11,415 nt of DNA from Micrococcales bacterium UBA3913. Lineage in GTDB: Bacteria; Actinomycetota; Actinomycetes; Actinomycetales; Microbacteriaceae. The translations under genes and the position numbers were made by a program. The stretch spans positions 778-12,192 of the forward strand of contig DGEZ01000077.1 in assembly GCA_002391425.1 (NCBI GenBank), in the 5' to 3' direction. Every line of letters starts with the position of its first letter. The first letter of the stretch is position 1. Positions 6,260 to 11,415 of the stretch are shown piece by piece. The notes under the pieces were generated by a model, which saw nothing but the letters and a program-made list of their open reading frames with translations, was not told where the DNA came from and ran no database searches.

Positions 6260-7597
6260 ATGGTGACCCGTTCGACGATTATGGACACGAACAGCTTCCG
6301 CGACGACTACGGAGCTCTCAGTGCCTCCGACAGTGCCCTGGTGCGCCGTCGCGAGGCGAGCCTGGGCGGTGCCTACCGGCTGTTCTACCGGCGTCCCGTG
6401 CACCTGGTGCGCGGGCAGGGACAGTACCTGTGGGATGCGGACGGGGTGAAGTACCTGGACGTGTACAACAATGTGGCCAGTGTCGGGCACTGCCACCCGC
6501 ACGTGGTGGAGGCCATCGCCCGCCAGGCGGCGACGCTGAACACGCACACGCGCTACCTCAGCGAGATCATCGTGGACTACACGGAGCGGCTGAAAAAGAC
6601 ACTGCCCGCCCAGATCGACCGCGCGATGTACATGTGCACCGGGTCCGAGGCGAACGACTTCGCCATCCGGGTGGCACAGCAGTATTCCGGGGGAGAGGGC
6701 ATCATCGTGTCGAAGGAGGCGTACCACGGCACCAGCGCGCTGACCAGTGGGGTGTCCCCCGCGCTCGGGTCCGGTCAGCCGATCACCGCCACCGCGCGGC
6801 TCGTGGATGCGCCCGACCGCTACCGCACAGGGGTAGACGATATCGGGCCGTGGTTCGCTCAGCGCATCCAGGAGCAGATCGACGATATGGCCGCGCACGG
6901 GGTCCGCTTCGCGGGGGTGCTGGCGGACTCGATTTTCTCCTCCGATGGTGTGCTGCCGGACCCGGTCGGTTACCTGCAGGACGCGGTCGATGTCGTCCAT
7001 CGCAACGGGGGAGTGTTCATCGCCGACGAGGTTCAGCCCGGGTTCGCGCGCACCGGAGACGCGTTCTGGGGGTTCGCCCGCCACGGGGTGGTCCCCGACC
7101 TGGTCACCATGGGCAAACCCATGGGCAACGGCATCCCCGTATCTGCGGTCGTGGGCAAGTCGGACGTGCTCGCCGCGTTCAGTGATCACCTGCCGTACTT
7201 CAACACCTTCGGCGGTAACCCTGTCGCGATGGCCGCAGCGCAGGGGGTGCTCGATGTGATCGAGCAGGAGGGACTTCAGGAGCATGCTCGGGTGACCGGC
7301 GCGGCGTTACGAGCCGAGCTCGCAGGCCTGATGGATGCGCACCCCTCGATCGGGGATGTGCGTGGTGCCGGGCTGTTCACCGGCTTGGAGCTGGTCGCAG
7401 ACCGCGGCACCCGGGAGCCCGATGGCGCTCTCGCCCTGGACGTCATCGAGCGCCTGCGCGACCGCCACGTGCTGACCTCTGTGGCCGGTCCCCACGGGAA
7501 CGTCCTCAAGCTCCGGCCGCCGCTGCCTTTCGACACCAGCGACATCGACTGGCTCGTCGGCGCAATCGATGAGGTGCTCACGGAGGTGTCCCGCTGA
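6260..7597 (+). CDS. Class III PLP enzyme of the ETNPPL/PHYKPL (AGXT2-like) type, probable phospho-lyase or aminotransferase
   Basis: The protein has 445 residues. The PLP motifs are clear: the phosphate-binding TGSEAND near 127-133, Asp256 in FIADEVQPGFARTG and the Schiff-base Lys286 in TMGKPMGNG. The N-terminal part reads YLDVYNNVASVGHCHP and later LNTHTRYL, which resembles the human phospho-lyases AGXT2L1/ETNPPL and AGXT2L2/PHYKPL more than ordinary omega-aminotransferases. Those enzymes convert phosphoethanolamine or 5-phosphohydroxylysine to an aldehyde, ammonia and phosphate. The divergent kinase would supply the phosphorylated substrate, which strengthens this reading. The alternative is a plain class III transaminase of a beta-amino or omega-amino acid. 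Another in-frame ATG at 6281 is possible but lacks a ribosome site as good as the one before 6260. The gene converges with the next gene across 16 nt. Confidence 0.9.
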   Translation: MVTRSTIMDTNSFRDDYGALSASDSALVRRREASLGGAYRLFYRRPVHLVRGQGQYLWDADGVKYLDVYNNVASVGHCHPHVVEAIARQAATLNTHTRYLSEIIVDYTERLKKTLPAQIDRAMYMCTGSEANDFAIRVAQQYSGGEGIIVSKEAYHGTSALTSGVSPALGSGQPITATARLVDAPDRYRTGVDDIGPWFAQRIQEQIDDMAAHGVRFAGVLADSIFSSDGVLPDPVGYLQDAVDVVHRNGGVFIADEVQPGFARTGDAFWGFARHGVVPDLVTMGKPMGNGIPVSAVVGKSDVLAAFSDHLPYFNTFGGNPVAMAAAQGVLDVIEQEGLQEHARVTGAALRAELAGLMDAHPSIGDVRGAGLFTGLELVADRGTREPDGALALDVIERLRDRHVLTSVAGPHGNVLKLRPPLPFDTSDIDWLVGAIDEVLTEVSR

Positions 7598-7613
7598 GCG
7601 TGGATGCTCACGC

Positions 7614-8789
7614 CTAGCCGAGGGCTGCGCACTCCCGCGCGTAGTCGGCGAGGCGGTGCATGCCCTCGGCAAGCTCGTCCTGGTTTCCCACGTACGAGAC
7701 GCGGATCCACCCCTGCCCCTGTGGTCCGAACGCATCACCGGGTACGACGGCGACGTGGCGTGTGTGCAACAAGCCCAGGGCAAAGTCGTGAGAGGTCACG
7801 CCCGTCTTGCGAATGTCGATGAACGCATAGAAGGCACCCTCGACACTCGGCAGGCTGAGCAAACCCCCAGAGTCCTGCACCGCGGCCTGTACAATCGCAC
7901 GATTGTGCGTGTACTGGGCGAGCATGTGCTCAAGCGCATCCTGGGGGCCGGTTAGCGCGGCCAGGCCCGCAGCCTGGCTGGCGGCGTTATTGGAGGACGT
8001 CACGGCCTCGGCGAGTGCGCTCGTGTGTGCGATCACCTCGCTCGGTCCATGCATATACCCCAGCCGCCAGCCCGTCATCGCATAGGTCTTCGAGAAGCTG
8101 TCGATCAGAAGGGTGCGCTCCTGCATTTCCGGGAGTGCCGCGATGGAGAAGAACGCGGCATCGTCGTAGAGGAACCGGTGATAGACCTCATCGGAAATCA
8201 CCCACAGATCGTGCTGGCGGGCCAGGTCGGCGATCTGCTCCCATTCGCGGAGCGTGGTGACAGCCCCCGTGGGGTTGCCCGGTGAGTTGAGGACAATCAC
8301 CCGGGTGCGCTCGCTCAGCGCTGCCTCGATCTGCTCGGCACGGTGGTGGAAGCCGTCTGCGGCACGCAGCGGGACAGGCACGGGAATTCCTCCTGCCGTG
8401 ATCACCATGTTCTCGTAGGTGGAGAAGTACGGGGAGCCCAGGATGACCTCATCTCCCGGCTCGACCAGGGTGGTGAACGCGAGGCTCAGGGCGGTCGTCG
8501 CCCCGTGCGTGACCTGCGTTTGCGTGCCCGGGTCGTAGCTGAGCCCTTTGTGCATGAGCGTGTACGCGGCGATCGCCTCACGAAGCGGGAGTATCCCGGG
8601 CACATCCGTATAGTGCATGGGGGTGTTGCGCAGTGTGCGCTCGGCGGCCTCGATGATGTGGTCGGCCGCCTGAAAGCCCGGCTCGCCGACGGCCAGGGAG
8701 ATGACGTCGTCCATGCGAAGCACCTCGTCGAAAATCGCTCGAATTCCGGAGCGAGGGCTGTCTGTGATGCGGCGAGCGAGAGGTTTCAC
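7614..8789 (-). CDS. Class I/II PLP aminotransferase (aspartate aminotransferase-like)
   Basis: The protein has 391 residues, typical of the AspC/Igamma aminotransferases. Motifs include AVGEPGF near 33, NSPGNPTG (168-175, with Asn172), Asp200 and Tyr203 in SDEVYHRF, the Schiff-base Lys234 in DSFSKTYAMTGWRLGY, and Arg362 (GWIRVSY) in the position that binds the substrate alpha-carboxylate. It should transfer amino groups between an amino acid and a 2-oxo acid in the cytosol; the substrate cannot be told from motifs. The start is a GTG with a TANNNT -10 box 7 nt upstream, pointing to a leaderless message. It diverges from the phosphoglycerol transferase-like gene. Confidence 0.92.
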   Translation of the reverse strand: MKPLARRITDSPRSGIRAIFDEVLRMDDVISLAVGEPGFQAADHIIEAAERTLRNTPMHYTDVPGILPLREAIAAYTLMHKGLSYDPGTQTQVTHGATTALSLAFTTLVEPGDEVILGSPYFSTYENMVITAGGIPVPVPLRAADGFHHRAEQIEAALSERTRVIVLNSPGNPTGAVTTLREWEQIADLARQHDLWVISDEVYHRFLYDDAAFFSIAALPEMQERTLLIDSFSKTYAMTGWRLGYMHGPSEVIAHTSALAEAVTSSNNAASQAAGLAALTGPQDALEHMLAQYTHNRAIVQAAVQDSGGLLSLPSVEGAFYAFIDIRKTGVTSHDFALGLLHTRHVAVVPGDAFGPQGQGWIRVSYVGNQDELAEGMHRLADYARECAALG

Positions 8790-8796
8790 ACCCTGG

Positions 8797-8802
8797 AGCG
8801 TA
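8797..8802 (-). promoter_or_regulatory. Candidate -10 box of the aminotransferase gene
   Basis: Read on the minus strand the sequence is TACGCT, matching TANNNT, followed by 7 nt and then the GTG start at 8789. No good ribosome site lies between them, so a leaderless transcript is likely. A -35 element is not obvious. Confidence 0.45.
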
Positions 8803-8837
8803 GCAAAGAGCGACCGCGGGTGAAGGAGGGGTAAACG

Positions 8838-8851
8838 GACAGTAAACTGTC
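8838..8851. promoter_or_regulatory. 14-bp palindromic candidate operator over the -10 box of the phosphoglycerol transferase gene
   Basis: GACAGTAAACTGTC has perfect 6-bp arms around a central AA. It contains TAAACT (8843-8848), the likely -10 box, and lies 5 nt before the ATG at 8857. GTAAAC also occurs at 8831-8836 and again at 8842-8847, 11 bp apart, about one helical turn. A protein bound here would block the promoter, so repression is the inferred effect. The regulator is unknown. Confidence 0.5.
8843..8848 (+). promoter_or_regulatory. Candidate -10 box of the phosphoglycerol transferase gene
   Basis: TAAACT matches TANNNT and is followed by 8 nt and then the ATG at 8857. This spacing leaves no room for a ribosome site, so the transcript is probably leaderless. 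The GGAGG at 8825-8829 is too far upstream to act for this start. Confidence 0.45.
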
Positions 8852-8856
8852 AGGTT

Positions 8857-10374
8857 ATGGGCACACACGGCAGACGCACGCACGGTAGAGCACGGCAGCG
8901 TCTCGCCTACGCGTTCACGGCCGCGGCGCTGTGCCTGAGCCTCATGCTTCTCGCCGGGAGTATCTGGGTCCTCATCCGGTTCGGGGCGATACACATCGAG
9001 CAGCTCATCCTCAACCTGCCCATTGAAAACGGGGAGGGTGTGGGGAACGACTCATACATCGGCGAGGTGGTGTTCTTCTGTATCCTGCTGCCGGTCGCGG
9101 TCACGGTGCTGGCCCTGCTGGGTGTTCGACTGTGGCGCACATCGGCACACCGCCAGATGCGGCCGGGCCGCATCCGGCGCACCGTCGTACGGCTGGCCGT
9201 GCCCGCGGGCCTGCTGGCGGCACTGGCCCTGTTCCTCAGCGTCGTCGGGGTTCCCCAGTACGCGATAGCTGCCCTGGATGGTCGCAGCGTATCCGGGTAC
9301 TACCGCACCCCGACGCTCGCCACCGAGCCGGAGGGGACGAAAAAGAACCTCATCACCATCTACATGGAGTCCATGGAGAACACTTTCTCTGACGCAGACC
9401 TCTTCGGGGAGAACCTCCTCGAACCCCTGAACGAGGCCACCCAGGGATGGGCGGAATACGACGGACTGCACCAGTACTCGGGAGGCGGCTGGACGATGGC
9501 GGGCATCGTGTCCACCCAGTGCGGGATCCCGCTCAAAAGCAGGCTGCTGACTACGGGAATCGACCCGAACCGGTTCGGCGAGACGGTGAGCTCCTACCTG
9601 CCGGAAGCCACCTGCCTGGGGGACGTCCTCGAACAGCAGGGCTACACGGGGGTGTTCCTCGGTGGGGCCGCCAGCGGGTTCGCCGGCAAGTCGACCTTCC
9701 TGGCAGACCACGGGTACGGCACCGTGTTGGGCTTATCCGACTGGCAGGCTGCAGGTGAGGATACCGACGAGATCTCCGAGCAGTGGGGATTGTCCGACAA
9801 CAGACTATTCCAGAATGCGCGCGCCACGGTCGACGCGTTAGAGGCCTCAGAGAACCCGTACAACCTGACCCTGCTGATGCTGGACACCCACGAACCCGGA
9901 CAGCTCTACCCCTCGTGCGCGGCCGTGGGCGAGACCACCCTGGCCGACTCCATCACTTGCTCCATGCAGGCGGTTGCCGACTTCCTCACCTACCTTTCGG
10001 ACGCCGGTTACCTGGATGACACGGTCGTCGTCGTCATGGGGGACCATCTCAAGGGCACGGGTGCAGGTAACCAGTACCAGGAGGAGCTCAGCTCCGTGGA
10101 CGACCGGACGGTCGTCTTCCGGGTGTGGAACGCCGGCGAGGATGTGGAATTCACGCGTGACAGCTCCGACCAGCTCAGCGTGATGCCGACGGTACTGGAC
10201 CTGCTCGGTCTGCCCCTGACCGATGGGCAGGGTGGTCTGGGGGTATCCTTCGTGGGGGAGTCTGTGGTTGAGGGAACTCTGCTTGAACTCCCGCAGAGCG
10301 AGTATGAGAGCCTGTTGGCCGTCCCCTCGAATGACCTCTACGAGAGGTTGTGGGGCGACGCCAGCGACGAGTGA
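8857..10374 (+). CDS. OpgB/LtaS-like membrane phosphoglycerol transferase (sulfatase fold)
   Basis: The protein has 505 residues. Three membrane segments are visible (about 17-40, 70-92 and 113-133), then an extracytoplasmic alkaline phosphatase/sulfatase-type domain. Catalytic signatures are NLITIYMESMENTF with metal-ligand Glu171, GGGWTMAGIVSTQCG with the likely nucleophile Thr213, DTHEP near 343, and the metal site GDH (395-397). These fit the MdoB/OpgB and lipoteichoic acid synthase superfamily, which moves phosphoglycerol from phosphatidylglycerol onto surface glycans or polymers outside the membrane. LtaS usually has five TM segments, so this is a shorter N-terminal form. Four cysteines in the outer domain (222, 253, 354, 368) could form disulfides. 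The acceptor polymer is unknown. The pyridoxal kinase gene follows 9 nt later and is probably co-transcribed. Confidence 0.88.
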   Translation: MGTHGRRTHGRARQRLAYAFTAAALCLSLMLLAGSIWVLIRFGAIHIEQLILNLPIENGEGVGNDSYIGEVVFFCILLPVAVTVLALLGVRLWRTSAHRQMRPGRIRRTVVRLAVPAGLLAALALFLSVVGVPQYAIAALDGRSVSGYYRTPTLATEPEGTKKNLITIYMESMENTFSDADLFGENLLEPLNEATQGWAEYDGLHQYSGGGWTMAGIVSTQCGIPLKSRLLTTGIDPNRFGETVSSYLPEATCLGDVLEQQGYTGVFLGGAASGFAGKSTFLADHGYGTVLGLSDWQAAGEDTDEISEQWGLSDNRLFQNARATVDALEASENPYNLTLLMLDTHEPGQLYPSCAAVGETTLADSITCSMQAVADFLTYLSDAGYLDDTVVVVMGDHLKGTGAGNQYQEELSSVDDRTVVFRVWNAGEDVEFTRDSSDQLSVMPTVLDLLGLPLTDGQGGLGVSFVGESVVEGTLLELPQSEYESLLAVPSNDLYERLWGDASDE

Positions 10375-10378
10375 GGAG
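10373..10378 (+). promoter_or_regulatory. pdxY ribosome binding site overlapping the upstream stop codon
   Basis: GAGGAG begins inside the TGA stop of the phosphoglycerol transferase gene and lies 5 nt before the ATG at 10384. The overlap indicates translational coupling and a shared transcript. Confidence 0.75.
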
Positions 10379-10383
10379 ACGCC

Positions 10384-11235
10384 ATGCGTGTTTTGTCCAT
10401 CCAGTCAGCGGTGACCTACGGCCACGTCGGCAACTCCGCGGCGGTGTTCCCCCTGCAGCGCCTCGGCCACGAAGCGATGCCCATCTACACGGTGACGTTC
10501 TCGAACCACACGGGGTACGGGCACTGGCGCGGTCGTGTCGCCGCGGCTGATGAGATACGCGAGATCGTCACAGGCGTGGATGAGCGCGGTCAGCTCGGCG
10601 CCGTCGACATGATCCTGTCCGGGTATCTGGGAAACCCCGATATCGCCGACGTCATCATCGAGACCGTGCAGAAGGTGAAACAGAAGAACCCTGACGCGCG
10701 GTACGCGCTGGACCCGGTGATGGGGAATGCCGAGACCGGGTGCGTGGTCGACCCGAGCATCCCGCGCATCATCAAGGAGCGGGCACTTTCCGTGGCCGAC
10801 ATCGTGTCGCCGAACCAATTCGAGCTGGGCTTCCTCACGGACACGGAACCCCACACCCTGCCGGAGATCCTGGACTCGGTCGCGCTGTTGCAGGAGCGGG
10901 GGCCGCACACCGTGCTGGTCACCTCCGTGAAGCGTCCGGATCGCCCGGAGGGCACCCTCGAAGTCCTCGCCGTTGACGGAGACTCGGCCTGGATCGTGCA
11001 GACCCCGCAGCTGCCGATCACCCTCAGCGGCACAGGGGACACCGTGATGTCCCTGTTCATCGGGAACCTCGGGAACACGGGGTCGGTCGCGACGGCGCTC
11101 GAGAACGCGGTCTCCGGGGTGTACGGCGTCTTGGAGGAGACGCTGGCAGCCGGTGAGCATGAGCTGCGATTGGTCGAGGCGCAGGACAGGTTCGCGCATC
11201 CGCGCCGCGAGTTCACGGCCCGCCAGGTCAAGTAG
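10384..11235 (+). CDS. pdxY: Pyridoxal kinase
   Basis: The protein has 283 residues, close to E. coli PdxY. The N-terminus MRVLSIQSAVTYGHVGNSAA followed by VFPLQRLG and TVTFSNHTGYG is diagnostic of PdxY. Other ribokinase-superfamily motifs are ALDPVMGN (108-115), SPNQFELG (142-149) and the anion-hole/catalytic motif SGTGD with Asp219 as base. It phosphorylates pyridoxal (and related vitamers) with ATP to regenerate PLP in the cytosol. It is placed second in a two-gene unit after the phosphoglycerol transferase. Its product would serve the three PLP enzymes encoded in this window, but also many others in the cell, so the co-location need not be meaningful. Confidence 0.95.
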   Translation: MRVLSIQSAVTYGHVGNSAAVFPLQRLGHEAMPIYTVTFSNHTGYGHWRGRVAAADEIREIVTGVDERGQLGAVDMILSGYLGNPDIADVIIETVQKVKQKNPDARYALDPVMGNAETGCVVDPSIPRIIKERALSVADIVSPNQFELGFLTDTEPHTLPEILDSVALLQERGPHTVLVTSVKRPDRPEGTLEVLAVDGDSAWIVQTPQLPITLSGTGDTVMSLFIGNLGNTGSVATALENAVSGVYGVLEETLAAGEHELRLVEAQDRFAHPRREFTARQVK

Positions 11236-11248
11236 ACCGCAGCGCGCT

Positions 11249-11271
11249 CACGCTCGGGTTGGGGTGGGTGT
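11249..11271. repeat. 23-bp direct repeat, copy 1
   Basis: This copy runs from CACGCTCGGG through a G-rich GGTT/GGGG/TGGG stretch and is identical to 11393-11415. With one mismatch the match extends 4 bp further left (from 11245). It begins 14 nt after the pdxY stop. The copies are 144 bp apart and copy 2 is cut by the window edge, so the full repeat may be longer or part of a tandem series. Confidence 0.95.
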
Positions 11272-11279
11272 GCCGTGTG

Positions 11280-11295
11280 GGTGGGATGTCCCACC
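11280..11295. repeat. 16-bp inverted repeat (hairpin) downstream of pdxY
   Basis: GGTGGGA (11280-11286) and TCCCACC (11289-11295) are exact inverted arms around TG; as RNA, 6 bp with a 4-nt loop is more realistic. No T-run follows on the plus strand. The arm TCCCACC can also pair with a second GGTGGGA at 11311-11317, so two alternative hairpins are possible. It may help to end or stabilise the pdxY message. Confidence 0.7.
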
Positions 11296-11303
11296 ATGAA
11301 AAG

Positions 11304-11403
11304 TACCCGAGGTGGGACTCGAACCCCGCCCTGCCTGCTCGCGATCAGGGTGATCGCTCGAGTCGGGCAGGGGCCCGGTGTGTGTTCTCGCCCACGCTCG
11401 GGT
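11304..11403 (-). ncRNA. tRNA-like or other structured RNA element (nested inverted repeat)
   Basis: On the minus strand ACCCGAG (11397-11403) pairs perfectly with CTCGGGT (11305-11311). The second arm is preceded by a textbook T-loop context GGGGTTCGAGTCCC and followed by A and then CTTTTC. These are the right positions for a tRNA acceptor, T-arm and discriminator. Against a working tRNA: the T-stem has mismatches at its base, the 5' acceptor is not followed by T8 or a recognisable D-arm, about 99 nt separate the acceptor ends, and no 7-nt anticodon loop is visible. Instead the element folds as a rod: an outer 12-bp stem (11305-11316 with 11391-11403), a middle 8-bp stem (11328-11335 with 11366-11374) and an inner stem with arms GCGATCA/TGATCGC around GGG (11341-11357). 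It may be a degenerate tRNA, a non-canonical tRNA or an unrelated structured RNA or terminator. Confidence 0.3.
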
Positions 11404-11415
11404 TGGGGTGGGTGT
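11393..11415. repeat. 23-bp direct repeat, copy 2 (truncated by window end)
   Basis: Identical to 11249-11271. This copy contains the CTCGGGT that forms the outer stem of the tRNA-like element, so the repeat and the fold share bases. Its right end is unknown because the window stops inside the match. Confidence 0.95.

Noticed and set aside
7598..7613. Terminator between the convergent PLP enzyme genes (GCGTG/CACGC, 6-nt loop)
   Set aside because: The stem is only 5 bp, there is no T-run on either strand, and the gap is only 16 nt. It may contribute to termination but cannot be called from sequence.
11280..11295. Rho-independent terminator of pdxY
   Set aside because: The hairpin is good but is followed by ATGAAAAG rather than a T-run on the plus strand. 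It is listed as an inverted repeat instead.
11304..11403. A normal tRNA or selenocysteine tRNA gene
   Set aside because: T-loop and acceptor fit, but T8, a D-arm, a 7-nt anticodon loop and a matched T-stem are missing, and no UCA anticodon loop is present. It is kept only as a low-confidence structured element.

Overview
The window is GC-rich, densely coded DNA from an actinomycete-type (Actinomycetota) chromosome. The support is the strong G/C third-position bias, GTG starts, several TANNNT -10 boxes placed 6-8 nt before a start codon (leaderless style), a DUF3516-type DEAD/DEAH helicase, and a gene for a membrane-tethered thioredoxin-fold protein. The order or genus cannot be fixed from sequence alone. 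I see no transposase, integrase, phage gene or CRISPR array. Most of the window reads as ordinary chromosome; the last 180 bases are the exception.

Layout. Left block (1-4872, all +): the 3' part of a SufS-like class V PLP enzyme with all four catalytic residues; 13 nt later a two-TM protein with an extracytoplasmic CxxC thioredoxin-fold domain; then a large DUF3516 helicase that begins at a probable leaderless GTG. A non-coding gap (4873-5011) carries three perfect tandem copies of a 15-bp unit. Middle block (5012-7597): an APH-fold small-molecule kinase (-) and a class III PLP enzyme of the ETNPPL/PHYKPL type (+) diverge from a 201-nt control region. Together they look like a kinase plus phospho-lyase route for an amino alcohol such as ethanolamine or hydroxylysine. 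Right block: a class I/II aminotransferase (-, 7614-8789) diverges over 67 nt from an OpgB/LtaS-like membrane phosphoglycerol transferase (+, 8857-10374), which is followed 9 nt later by the pyridoxal kinase gene pdxY (10384-11235). The divergent spacer holds a 14-bp palindrome over the -10 box of the transferase.

Three of the eight genes encode PLP-dependent fold-type I enzymes and a fourth encodes the PLP-salvage kinase, so vitamin B6 chemistry is a theme, although the three enzymes belong to different subfamilies and transcription units.

The end of the window (11236-11415) has no gene. It contains a long nested inverted repeat whose minus strand has a tRNA-like T-loop and a 7-bp acceptor-like stem but no convincing D-arm or anticodon. 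It also has a 16-bp hairpin and a 23-bp exact direct repeat whose second copy is cut by the window edge. This is the least explained stretch. The most interesting protein-level hypothesis is the SufS-like enzyme paired with the cysteine-rich membrane thioredoxin.
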